A stretch of 43,021 bases of DNA from Planctomycetota bacterium (GTDB lineage: Bacteria; Planctomycetota; UBA8742; JACQVU01; JANLHZ01), in the NCBI GenBank assembly GCA_024653775.1, contig JANLHZ010000233.1, forward strand, positions 1-43,021, in the 5' to 3' direction. Below the pieces are notes generated by a model, which worked only from the letters and a program-made list of their open reading frames with translations, made no database searches and was not told the origin of the DNA. This document shows, piece after piece, positions 1 to 8,687 of this stretch. The position numbers and the translations under genes are program-made. Position 1 is the stretch's first letter. The number at the start of each line of letters is the position of its first letter.

Positions 1-128
1 TGAGAAATCTGGCATTTTTGACGGTTCGCTAGTACTCCCACGTTCGGTTTTGCCTACCATTGAAGGAATTTGTATCGCTTTCATTTATGCAACAAAGCCA
101 CAAACGACTAAAAAATGCACCCTCATCC

Positions 129-163
129 GGCGCTTCGCGCCACCTTCTCCCGGAGGGAGAAGG
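129..163. repeat. Paired-hairpin REP-like palindrome
   Basis: Two perfect inverted repeats lie side by side. GGCGC-TTC-GCGCC is at 129-141, and CCTTCTCCC-GGA-GGGAGAAGG is at 143-163. They sit in the gene-free first 438 bp of the window, where I see no convincing coding region; short ORFs crossing this stretch are low-complexity readings of the repeat. The pair looks like an intergenic palindromic repeat of the REP class. Any function (terminator, mRNA stabiliser, protein site) is inference. Confidence 0.6.
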
Positions 164-357
164 ATTTCACCATCACGCATTTGTGCAACAACGCCGCAAT
201 TATCCCCCACACTTTGGACCAGTCGGGACGTTCCGGCCTAGCGTGGTTCACCAAACAGATACCTATTTCTACTGAATCATCGAAAAAAAGTCAGTCAACT
301 TGAGGAATTCCAAATTCCTAATTCCATTTAAGGAGTGAGAGTATTCACACCCAAGTT

Positions 358-431
358 CCGTGTTTTTATTAACAATGGAAGTTAGAATTATTGTGCATTA
401 AATGCACAGGTTCGATGCGATAAAAACACGG
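358..431 (+). promoter_or_regulatory. Nested inverted-repeat leader before the giant gene
   Basis: A perfect 12-bp inverted repeat (CCGTGTTTTTAT at 358-369, ATAAAAACACGG at 420-431) encloses a second perfect palindrome, TGTGCAT-TAA-ATGCACA, at 392-408. The outer right arm ends 7 bp before the ATG at 439. The placement suggests a structured 5' leader or an operator for the giant secreted protein. The inner TGTGCAT palindrome could be a dimeric regulator site, and the outer arms could form a stem that presents or hides the start region. No strong Shine-Dalgarno precedes the ATG. The function is inferred from position only. Confidence 0.45.
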
Positions 432-438
432 ATCAGAG

Positions 439-3400
439 ATGAATATAATTGTTAGGCTGATTTCATTTTCAATCGCGACGTTCGCATTCGGGGCGTGTGC
501 TTACCCCCTCGCGTATTACGCCGCGGATCAGGGGATCAAGAACGCGCTCGACAGCGGGAATAGCGCGCCGGGCGGGACGGTAGTTCTTTCCGCGGAAGCG
601 ACTGTCACCACCACCGCGGCGTCGCTGACGAACTCGGGCGCGACCGCGATCAACCTTCGGCTCATCGACGGCGATTCGGACGTTCTGAAAATCGTCCCGG
701 AATTCTGCATCAACGGACTCGCGGCGCAGGAGTCGAGGACGTGGCAGCTCGCGACTTTGATGGACGAGACCGACATGATGAAGCCGTCTTCTCCGACAGG
801 GATCGACTACACTCTCCGGTGGGACACGCTAAGCGACCTTGGTCTGACGTTCAATCCGCAGGTGCGGTTCCGCGTGAATATCGAAGGCGCCGAGGAGAAC
901 TACGCGCCGACGGGAATATTCGTCGTCGACAACAACGCGCAGCCCGTGGCGACGATCACGTCCCCGTCGGGCGCCATCACGGGAGACGTGACGATTGCGT
1001 ACACACTCTCGGACGACGAATCGAATCCCTGCTCTATCCTTGCTGAATTCAGCACGGACGGCGGACTCAATTATCAGCGCGCGACGCCGGGAGCGCCAAA
1101 CGCGGAGGGCGTCACGGGGGTCAATGCGAGTCAGGACGGCGTGGCGCATACCTTCGTCTGGAACTCAGGGAGCGTCGATGACATAGGGCACACGACTCAG
1201 AACGTGGTTTTCCGCATTACTCCTGACGACACCGCTACGGACGACAGCCGCGTAGGTATCGGCGCGTCGACGGAGATATTCACCGTCGCGAACAACGATC
1301 CTCCGGTCGTGACGCTGGAGCCGCTCGTAGAGACGCTTTCCGGAGACGTCACGCTGACGCTTTACATCATGGACACCACGGAGTCCACGGCGTCGCATAC
1401 GCTGACGGTCGAATACTCGACAAACGGCGGCACCACGTACCAGGAGGCTTCTCAGCGACATGGCGCGACTTCCAGGCTGCTGTACGACGCGGTTTCGAAC
1501 GAGCCGGGCGCGCTTGCGGTCTTCGTGTGGGACTCGCTCCAGGATCTCGGTCAGTCCTATAGCGCTGACGTCAAGCTTCGGGTCTTCTCTAACGACGGTA
1601 CCGACGACGGCGCAAGGGTGAACTTCGTCCGGGAAGACGACGATGCGCTGAGCACGTTCATCGTCGACAATAACGAGGCGCCTGCGATCGTCGTGGAGCT
1701 TATCGGTAACGACGAAAATTTTTCTCCGCCCACCGCGTCCGGAGGATCTCTCGGAAAGACGTTCAGCGACGATGTGATCGTTCGGTACAGACTAATCGAT
1801 TCGAATCAGGACCCGGCAAATCTTTATTTCTCGTACTCTCTCGACGGCGTCAACTTTTCGAAGTGCACGGAGAGTTCGTCCGCGAGTTCCCTCGGCTCGG
1901 AGAGCCTCCTGAGCCTCGAAGGCTACGGCGCCCGCGGAGTATACGTGTGGGAATCCCACGTGGACATAACTTCGAGGTCGTCCTCGGTGGCGCTCCGCGT
2001 CCTGCCGACCGATTCCGTGGACGGTAAGGACGGAAAGGCGATAACCACCAGCGTCTTCGCCATCGACAACAGTTCGCCGCCGACCGCGAGCGTCGGAACG
2101 CCGACGAGTCCGACGCCGGGGTACTACGACGTCCCGGTGACGATTTTCGACACCGAGAGCGACTCCGCGACTCTGCTCGTCGAATTCGCAACGCCGAACG
2201 ACGCCGCGGCGGGCAACTGGACCGCATGCACGCAGGCTGAAGACAGTGCAAGCGCGGGATCGAACGTCCTCGACATCGGGGAGGCCGCGTCTACCTCGCC
2301 ATCGGGGACTACAAGCACGTTTCGCTGGTTCGCGGCGGAAGCGACAACCGGCTCCGGAAGCTACAACATCCGCGTAAGACCGTCGGACACCCGTCAGGGC
2401 GGCTACTACACCGGTCCGACTATAACCATCGACAACAGCTCCCTCTCGCAGCCGAATCAACCCGCATTCTTCTTTCTCGACCCGCTGCCAGACCCGATCT
2501 CTGGAAATACCCAAATCGCGTACAGCTTAGGCGATCAGAACAGCGACGCGGTGAGTCTCGCGGTCGAATACAGCACCTCCTCAGGAAACTGGACTTCGAT
2601 CACGTTCGAGAGCGGTTCCGACGGCTCGTTCGGCGCGGCTCTTCCTACCTCCGGACCCGCGGGCGCGCTGACTTCGAGTCCGATAACCTCGAGTTCCAGC
2701 GGCACGAACCACACTCTTGTATGGGCGAGCGCCACCGATATCCCGACTGTCACCGGAGGAGTGCGCCTTCGGTTCACGACCACCGATAATGACGGCTCGG
2801 GCACGCCTTTCGTTACAAGTCCTTTCCAGGTCGGGGTCAACACCAAGCCGAGCGTCGCGATCGATCCGTTCAGCGCGGCGAGCGACGTCGTCAGCGTTGT
2901 CTATTCCATCATCGACGACGAGGCCCAGAGCATTCAGATCGATCCCGAGTACAGCGTCGACGGAGGCGCCAACTGGAGTCCCGCGTCTTCCGCCGCGAAT
3001 CAGGGCGACGGAATCGCGAATCTGACTTCCTCGTCATCTCCAGGGACGCAGCACCTTTTCGCATGGGACTCCCGCGCGGACGTCGGCGCGGGCACGTTCT
3101 CGAACGCGAAGTTCCGCATCACTCCGTTCGACGGCATCGAGAACGGAACCGCGGTCAGCACGAACGTTTTCACGCTGATCAATAACGACGCGCCGCAGAT
3201 AACGAACGTCGCGATCACAGGTAACTCTGGAGACGTCAGCGTCACATACACGCTTGCGGATTCGACGAGCGACGTTTCGAGCATCGTCATCGAGTATTCC
3301 TCGGACGGCGGAACGACCTGGACCGCGGCGACAAGAAAATCCGGCGCGGGAGAGCCGACCACCGGACTTACGACTTCGCCGTCGGGAGTTACGCATCTTT

Positions 3401-6400
3401 TCGTCTGGAAGACCTCGGTCGATCTTCCCGGCGGTCCGCATACAGGCATTCGCGGACGGATCACGCCGAGCGATGCGAGCGCGACTGGTTCGCCAAGCGT
3501 CTCATCGCCTTTCACGATCGACAACACCACCGCGCCCACCGCCACGAACGTCGCGCCGGTAAGCAGCACGGGGGGGACGACCGCTCCGCCTGTGTACACC
3601 GGAGATGTCACGATTTCGTTCACGATTGTCGATCCGGAAAGTCAAAGCTGCACGATTCTCGCGGAATACTCCGCGGATAACGGTAGCACATGGCACAGCG
3701 CGTCTCCGGGCGCGGGAGGGGACGCGGGCGCGTCGTACCAGAGTTCGCCCACGGGAACCGCGGGAAGCTTCGTATGGAACTCGACCGACATCGGAACCGT
3801 GCTGAACACCCAGGTCAGGTTCCGCGTGAGGCCCACGGACACGAAAGTCGGAACCGCTGGAGTCAGCGCGACCTTCACCGTCGATAACAACAGCCTCGCG
3901 AACACTCCGCCGCAGATTTCGAATCTGAATCCTTCGGGCGGCTCGGTGAAGTCAGGCGACATTACGATTTCGTTCACGCTCAGCGACTCCGAGGGGCAAA
4001 GCTGCTCCATTCTCGTCGAGTATTTCGCGCCAGGTCCAAACGGTAGCGTCGGTATCTGGTACACGATCGCAGCGTCCGATATTTCAGGCGATCTCTCGTC
4101 CCTCGCGCCCGGCTCCGGACTGAGCTTCGTATGGAAGAGCAAGACCACCCTTCCTTCCGTTGACGGCTCCGGCTACAAACTCCGGCTTACTCCCACCGAC
4201 TCCGCGGGCGCGACAGGCGCGACAGTCGCAAGTAATGCGTTTGCCATCGATAACGCTCCGCCAGTGGTGAATATCACCAGCCTCGTCGGTGGCGAAATCC
4301 TCGCGGGAGGAAGCACTCACACCCTCACATGGACGAGCCAGGAATCGAACCCGAACTTTGTCGGCGTTTCGTACTCCACCGACGACTTCGCAACGTATAC
4401 CGCCATCGTCAACCCCACCAACGACGACGGCTCCTATTCCTTCACGCTCCCGAGTCTCGACAGCTCGAACGTCAAGATCGCGCTCGCGGGAACCGACGGC
4501 CTCGGAAACACCGGCAGCGCGTCGATCACACCTGCTTTCACAATAGATTCCACTCCTCCCGCTGTGACGCTCACCTACCCCGTGGGAGGCGAAAACATGC
4601 AAGGCGGAAGCTCGCAAACCATCGCGTGGACAACGAGCGACGCGAACGTAAACGCTGTCTACATCGACTACACCACGAACCTGAGCGCAAATCCCCCCAC
4701 CTGGACGACAATTGCCACAAGCGCGACAGACACAGGCTCATACCCCTGGTCCCCTCCCATCACCGCGGCGGGTACAGACACAGGCATCAGAATCCGCGCA
4801 ACGGATCAGGCGGGCAACGTCGGATCTTACGCGATCATCCCAGCGCCCTTCACAATCTCCGACCGCGTCCGCAACCGCTGGATGCATCAGAATCCCTATC
4901 CGACGGGGAATGATCTCCTCGGCGTATGGGGAGACACAACAGGAACAGTTTACGCAGTAGGTCTTAATGGTGTTATATTGAAGAAGTCAGGTTCATCCTG
5001 GTCCTCAGAATCCTCAGGAACAGTGAATCGTTTAATGGATGTCGGGAGTGATGGAGCTGGCACTATCTACGCAGTAGGTGATTTGGGAACAATTCTTAAA
5101 AAATCCGGTTCAAGTTGGATATCCGAATCCTCCGGGACCACGCAACAGTTCCGAGGGGTGCGCGGAAGCGGCACTGGAACTGTTTACGCAGTGGGAAATG
5201 GTGGCATGATCTTGAAGAAATCTGGTACTGCTTGGTCTGCGGAATCATCGGGGACTACTAAAGATCTTTGGGGGGTGTGGGATAACGGAGTTGGCACAGT
5301 CTACGCAGTTGGTAATAACGGTACTATCCTTAAAAAGTCCGGTGGTACTTGGTCCATCGAAAGCTCTGGAACTACGCAGCATTTTCGGGATGTCTGGGGT
5401 GACGGCTCTTCAGTTTGGGCTGTAGGAGATTCCGGTACTATTTTGCGTCTTTCGGGAGGCACGTGGTCGAGCGAAACCTCGGGAACAACGCAGGTGCTCA
5501 TAGGCGTCTGGGGGGATGGCACTGGCACTGTTTATGCGGTTGGTTATAATGGCACGATCCTCAAAAACACCGGATCGTCTTGGTCGACTGAATCCTCCGG
5601 GACGTCACATGTAATCGAGGGGGTCTGGGGGGATAGCGCGGGGTCGGTTTACGCTGTCGGATTCAGCGGCACCATCCTAAAGAACACCGGCGGGGGATGG
5701 GTTTCGGATGCGCCGTCCGCGACCTCGGAACATCTTTACGACTTCAACCTGAACCTCTCGAACGAACTTCGCGCGGTTGGAGATAACGGAACGACCACGC
5801 AACTTATCGGTCCGCCCTGGTACCCGATCAACTCGGGGACAGTAGAACACTTCCGCGGAATTAATAACGACTCTTCCGGAGTCATGCGCGCGGTTGGTGC
5901 GAATGGGACGATTCGCGTCAATTCGGGTGGCGGATGGACTACCTCTGAAACATCGGGGACCACCTCGAACCTTGAGGATATTTTTGAGGATTCATCGGGA
6001 ACTCTATGGATTGTAGGCGACGGTGGGACTATCAAATACTATAACGGTTCCGCGTGGACCACGTCCGCCTCTGGGACCACGCAGCATCTGTACGCGATCG
6101 GGGAAGACAGCGCGGGAAACCTTTATGCTGTGGGAAACTCGGGCACGATCAGGAAGAAACCTGTAGGCGGATCATGGGGGACGCAATCCTCGGGAACCAC
6201 CCAGAACCTCCATGACGTGTGGGGGGACAGTTCCGGAAACGTGTATGTAGTTGGATGGGGTGGAACGATCCTTAGAAACTCGGGTGGAACATGGACCGCG
6301 CAGACTTCAGGCACCACGACCCATCTATATAGTATCTGTGGAGACGATTCGGGCACGCTTTTCGTCTGCGGCGATGCGGGTGTCGTTCTGAAGAACACCG

Positions 6401-7344
6401 GGTCTGGCTGGACCACGGTAGCTTCCGGGACGGGGAGATCGCTATACAGTCTCCGCGGCGATTCGAAAAACAACCTTTTCGCGGTGGGAACCTACGGGAC
6501 GATCCTTCACTACGGGCCGTTCCTCGACGTGGGCACCAGCACGGACGGCGCGTTCGATTCCGCTACTTACACGTCCGGATCGATACCCGCGATTACAAAA
6601 AGCGGGACCACTATCACCATCAATACTTCGACGCAAAGCGAGTTCGATTTCACCTCGTTCACGCTCGCAGCCGGGGTCACGCTCGTCGCGACGGGTCCGA
6701 ACCCGATAAGGATTCACACCTCGGGGGACTGCACGATTGACGGCGTGATCGATCTATCGGGTGGAAACGCGAGCGGTAACAGCCGCGGCATCGGTTCCGT
6801 GGGCGGCTTTAACGGAGGCGAAGGCGGCGCGTCGCTTGGAGGTAACGGTACGAACGGCGGCGGTCCAGGCGCAGGGAATCGCGGATCCTCCGGAGGCGGA
6901 GGCGGCTTCGGAACCGCTGGAGGCGGGAACAATGGCGGTGGGACCTACAATAACGAATCTCTGACGAACACCGACATTCAGGGCGGCTCCGGAGGTGGCG
7001 GCGAAGACGGCGGAACCCTCAGCTCAGGCGGAGGCGGAGGCGCGGGCGGAGGCGCGATAAACATTCACTGCGCCGGGACTCTGACCATCGGTAGCGGTGG
7101 AAGCATAGACGTCAGCGGCGGAAACGGCTCGGGCGGCGGCGGAGGCGGCGCAGGTGGCGCGATCAAGTTACAGGCGAGCGCGATCGACATTCAAAGCACT
7201 TCGAGTTCCGCGCTCGACGCGACCGGCGGCTCCGGAGGCAACCCCGGTGGCGACGGACGCATCCGCCTGCACGACGACGACGGCGCAGTTACCGGATTCG
7301 ACACCAGATGCGCTCCCGACGCGAGCGTTTCGCGGAACTGGTGA
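439..7344 (+). CDS. Giant secreted repeat protein (Ig-like modules, beta-propeller repeats, Gly-rich tail)
   Basis: This is a 2301-residue exported protein, probably at the cell surface. The N-terminus is hydrophobic and ends FGAC at about residues 18-21, which could be a weak lipobox or an ordinary signal peptide. Residues about 45-1300 hold about ten modules of 110-130 residues, each with a [I/V]xYTLxDxE strand, an EYSxDGG turn and an FVW...RF/LRITPxD ending, a bacterial Ig/fibronectin-like pattern. Two shorter modules containing GGE-x5-GGS follow. Residues about 1480-2025 carry 13-14 copies of a 39-residue repeat (VYAVGxxGTILKxSG...W...SSGT). This is BNR/propeller-like, and fourteen copies would suit two seven-bladed propellers. 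Residues about 2030-2301 are extremely Gly-rich (GGSGGGG runs) around short beta segments. There is no sorting motif. The first propeller repeats (about 4920-5650) use more A/T-ending codons than the flanks. The C-terminal residues RNW and the stop codon are encoded inside a REP repeat. A role in adhesion or matrix is plausible; no enzyme motif is visible. Confidence 0.85.
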   Translation: MNIIVRLISFSIATFAFGACAYPLAYYAADQGIKNALDSGNSAPGGTVVLSAEATVTTTAASLTNSGATAINLRLIDGDSDVLKIVPEFCINGLAAQESRTWQLATLMDETDMMKPSSPTGIDYTLRWDTLSDLGLTFNPQVRFRVNIEGAEENYAPTGIFVVDNNAQPVATITSPSGAITGDVTIAYTLSDDESNPCSILAEFSTDGGLNYQRATPGAPNAEGVTGVNASQDGVAHTFVWNSGSVDDIGHTTQNVVFRITPDDTATDDSRVGIGASTEIFTVANNDPPVVTLEPLVETLSGDVTLTLYIMDTTESTASHTLTVEYSTNGGTTYQEASQRHGATSRLLYDAVSNEPGALAVFVWDSLQDLGQSYSADVKLRVFSNDGTDDGARVNFVREDDDALSTFIVDNNEAPAIVVELIGNDENFSPPTASGGSLGKTFSDDVIVRYRLIDSNQDPANLYFSYSLDGVNFSKCTESSSASSLGSESLLSLEGYGARGVYVWESHVDITSRSSSVALRVLPTDSVDGKDGKAITTSVFAIDNSSPPTASVGTPTSPTPGYYDVPVTIFDTESDSATLLVEFATPNDAAAGNWTACTQAEDSASAGSNVLDIGEAASTSPSGTTSTFRWFAAEATTGSGSYNIRVRPSDTRQGGYYTGPTITIDNSSLSQPNQPAFFFLDPLPDPISGNTQIAYSLGDQNSDAVSLAVEYSTSSGNWTSITFESGSDGSFGAALPTSGPAGALTSSPITSSSSGTNHTLVWASATDIPTVTGGVRLRFTTTDNDGSGTPFVTSPFQVGVNTKPSVAIDPFSAASDVVSVVYSIIDDEAQSIQIDPEYSVDGGANWSPASSAANQGDGIANLTSSSSPGTQHLFAWDSRADVGAGTFSNAKFRITPFDGIENGTAVSTNVFTLINNDAPQITNVAITGNSGDVSVTYTLADSTSDVSSIVIEYSSDGGTTWTAATRKSGAGEPTTGLTTSPSGVTHLFVWKTSVDLPGGPHTGIRGRITPSDASATGSPSVSSPFTIDNTTAPTATNVAPVSSTGGTTAPPVYTGDVTISFTIVDPESQSCTILAEYSADNGSTWHSASPGAGGDAGASYQSSPTGTAGSFVWNSTDIGTVLNTQVRFRVRPTDTKVGTAGVSATFTVDNNSLANTPPQISNLNPSGGSVKSGDITISFTLSDSEGQSCSILVEYFAPGPNGSVGIWYTIAASDISGDLSSLAPGSGLSFVWKSKTTLPSVDGSGYKLRLTPTDSAGATGATVASNAFAIDNAPPVVNITSLVGGEILAGGSTHTLTWTSQESNPNFVGVSYSTDDFATYTAIVNPTNDDGSYSFTLPSLDSSNVKIALAGTDGLGNTGSASITPAFTIDSTPPAVTLTYPVGGENMQGGSSQTIAWTTSDANVNAVYIDYTTNLSANPPTWTTIATSATDTGSYPWSPPITAAGTDTGIRIRATDQAGNVGSYAIIPAPFTISDRVRNRWMHQNPYPTGNDLLGVWGDTTGTVYAVGLNGVILKKSGSSWSSESSGTVNRLMDVGSDGAGTIYAVGDLGTILKKSGSSWISESSGTTQQFRGVRGSGTGTVYAVGNGGMILKKSGTAWSAESSGTTKDLWGVWDNGVGTVYAVGNNGTILKKSGGTWSIESSGTTQHFRDVWGDGSSVWAVGDSGTILRLSGGTWSSETSGTTQVLIGVWGDGTGTVYAVGYNGTILKNTGSSWSTESSGTSHVIEGVWGDSAGSVYAVGFSGTILKNTGGGWVSDAPSATSEHLYDFNLNLSNELRAVGDNGTTTQLIGPPWYPINSGTVEHFRGINNDSSGVMRAVGANGTIRVNSGGGWTTSETSGTTSNLEDIFEDSSGTLWIVGDGGTIKYYNGSAWTTSASGTTQHLYAIGEDSAGNLYAVGNSGTIRKKPVGGSWGTQSSGTTQNLHDVWGDSSGNVYVVGWGGTILRNSGGTWTAQTSGTTTHLYSICGDDSGTLFVCGDAGVVLKNTGSGWTTVASGTGRSLYSLRGDSKNNLFAVGTYGTILHYGPFLDVGTSTDGAFDSATYTSGSIPAITKSGTTITINTSTQSEFDFTSFTLAAGVTLVATGPNPIRIHTSGDCTIDGVIDLSGGNASGNSRGIGSVGGFNGGEGGASLGGNGTNGGGPGAGNRGSSGGGGGFGTAGGGNNGGGTYNNESLTNTDIQGGSGGGGEDGGTLSSGGGGGAGGGAINIHCAGTLTIGSGGSIDVSGGNGSGGGGGGAGGAIKLQASAIDIQSTSSSALDATGGSGGNPGGDGRIRLHDDDGAVTGFDTRCAPDASVSRNW

Positions 7345-7595
7345 CGTGCCAGTCACCTCCAAGGTGCCTGGCACGTGGGTTGTTCGCGGAACTGGTGACG
7401 TGCCAGTCACCTCCAAGGGTGCCTGGCACGTGGGTTGTGCGCGGAACTGGTGACGTGCCAGTCACCTCCAAGGTGCCTGGCACGTGGGTTGTTCGCGGAA
7501 CTGGCGACATGCCAGTCACCTCCAAGGTGCCTGGCACGTGGGTTGTGCGCGGAACTGGCGACGTGCTAGTCACCTCCAAGGTGCCTGGCATGTGC
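7332..7595. repeat. Array of five 54-bp REP-type palindromic repeats
   Basis: Five units start at 7332, 7386, 7441, 7495 and 7549. The period is 54 bp, except for unit 2, which is 55 bp because of an extra G. Each unit holds a 33-bp imperfect palindrome: ACGTGCCAGTCACCT, loop CCA, AGGTGCCTGGCACGT, with one mismatched pair per stem. A constant spacer, GCGGAACTGG...GTGGGTTGT, joins the units. Units 4 and 5 carry point changes. The array starts inside the last codons of the giant gene and ends a few bases from the 3' end of the transposase gene. Because 54 is divisible by three, the array reads as false ORFs. REP arrays beside a RAYT gene are a known association. Confidence 0.9.
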
Positions 7596-7598
7596 GAT

Positions 7599-8180
7599 TC
7601 AATCCAGGAGATATTGATCCATTTCCCCCGGTATCCGATGATGTTTGGAAAAGTAGTCATCGGCGAATTGCACGTATCTGTCTCTATCGCCAAAATAAGC
7701 ATCGACGAATTCATGATCCACCAAAGTTCCGTCACGCGACTTTGTCCATTCGTGATAGTTCGAGAATTCCCAATTTTGAAGGTCTGCCACAAGGCCATCT
7801 TTCCTTGGATTAGCGTGAATGTATCTGCACAACTGCAGTAGATAAGCCTCCCGATCTACGAGGATAGACTTGAATCGTCCTTCGAATACTCCGCCTGAAA
7901 TTTCGTACTTCGCAGCGTATGCCTTTGAATAACTGTTGAAGAGTCTTTGAATAAGCGAGCTGATCGACGATTCGGAATTCTGTCGAAGGAGTAAATGATA
8001 ATGGTTCGGCATCAGGCAATAAGCGATAACCGAAATATCCAGTTCATCGGAGTATTGTTTGAGTCGTTTCAGAAGGAACAAATAGTTATCGCGCTCCCTG
8101 AAGATAAGATTCTTGTACGCTCCACGATTGTAAACGTGATAATAGCATCCTGCTGAGAATATAGTTTTTCTCTTTGCCAT
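7599..8180 (-). CDS. REP-associated tyrosine transposase (RAYT, Y1/HUH family)
   Basis: This 193-residue protein matches the IS200-like Y1 transposase fold. It has an N-terminal YYHVYNRG motif and the metal-binding HUH motif NHYHLLLR (His60, His62). It also has the RYIHANP signature near residues 119-125, where Tyr120 is the candidate nucleophile. Such enzymes act on single-stranded DNA hairpins. The RAYT subgroup is usually a single-copy resident gene linked to REP palindromes, which it is thought to cut and disperse. Here five REP palindromes lie just beyond its 3' end, and one inverted copy (8195-8227) lies just upstream of its start. GGAG seven bases before the ATG (minus strand) supports the start. 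The frame is intact and all motifs are present, so activity is plausible. Confidence 0.9.
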   Translation of the reverse strand: MAKRKTIFSAGCYYHVYNRGAYKNLIFRERDNYLFLLKRLKQYSDELDISVIAYCLMPNHYHLLLRQNSESSISSLIQRLFNSYSKAYAAKYEISGGVFEGRFKSILVDREAYLLQLCRYIHANPRKDGLVADLQNWEFSNYHEWTKSRDGTLVDHEFVDAYFGDRDRYVQFADDYFSKHHRIPGEMDQYLLD

Positions 8181-8194
8181 AGTCTCCAGGTTTT

Positions 8195-8227
8195 ACGTGC
8201 CAGGCACCCTGAAGGTGACTGGCACGT
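8195..8227 (-). repeat. Inverted single copy of the REP palindrome
   Basis: Read on the minus strand, this 33-bp sequence is ACGTGCCAGTCACCT, loop TCA, GGGTGCCTGGCACGT, the same palindrome as in the 7332-7595 array but in the opposite orientation. It lies between the RAYT start codon and the stop codon of the 2Fe-2S gene, one base after that stop. With the array it brackets the transposase gene. It could also serve as a 3' stem-loop for the 8229-9414 transcript. Confidence 0.88.
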
Positions 8228-8228
8228 C

Positions 8229-8687
8229 TCAAACCCCCGCGGCTTCTTCGATCGCCTTGACGATCTTGACGTAGCCCGTGCAGCGGCAGATGTTAGACGA
8301 GATCGCCTCCTTGATTTCGTCGCGGGTCGGGTGCGGGTTCTCATTAAGCAGCGCGCTACTCGTCATCAGGAACCCCGGCGTGCAGAACCCGCACTGCGAT
8401 CCACCGGCGTGCTCGAACGCGGCCTGCACCGGGTGGAGTCTGTCCGCGTCCTTCAGTCCCTCGATTGTCGTAACCTCGTGCCCGATCGCTTCGTGCGCAA
8501 GCGTGAGGCAGCTAAGCCTCGCGACTCCGTCGATCTGTACCGTGCACGCGCCGCAGGAGCCGATGTCGCAGCCGCGCTTGGTGCCGGTGAGATTCGCGTT
8601 TTCGCGGATCACGTCGAGCAGGACGTCGTGATCGCGGATAATCACCTTCCTTTTCGTCCCGTTGATGCTGAGTTCAACTATCCTCAT
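8229..8687 (-). CDS. (2Fe-2S)-binding small subunit of a xanthine dehydrogenase-type molybdenum hydroxylase
   Basis: This 152-residue protein has the usual length for the CoxS/XdhC/HcrC small-subunit family, which passes electrons from a molybdopterin subunit through two 2Fe-2S clusters. A plant-type ferredoxin cluster site is formed by Cys40, Cys45, Cys48 and Cys60 (GCDIGSCGACTV). The family-specific second cluster is formed by Cys99, Cys102, Cys134 and Cys136 (CGFCTPGF, ICRCTGY). Its start overlaps the 3' end of the epimerase gene by 14 bp, which suggests translational coupling. No molybdopterin or FAD subunit gene lies in the window, so it is an orphan here. It may serve a complex encoded elsewhere. 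The family call is firm; the substrate is unknown. Confidence 0.93.
   Translation of the reverse strand: MRIVELSINGTKRKVIIRDHDVLLDVIRENANLTGTKRGCDIGSCGACTVQIDGVARLSCLTLAHEAIGHEVTTIEGLKDADRLHPVQAAFEHAGGSQCGFCTPGFLMTSSALLNENPHPTRDEIKEAISSNICRCTGYVKIVKAIEEAAGV

Noticed and set aside
1792-2514. 240-residue minus-strand ORF
   Set aside because: It is antisense to the Ig-like region of the giant protein, with Arg-rich shadow composition.
7332-7595. Possible CRISPR array
   Set aside because: The whole 54-bp unit is conserved, so there are no variable spacers. The unit is a REP palindrome with a fixed linker and lies beside a RAYT, not Cas genes.
7308-7841. 177-residue plus-strand ORF over the repeat array
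   Set aside because: It is an artefact of a 54-bp repeat divisible by three, and it runs antisense into the well-supported RAYT gene.
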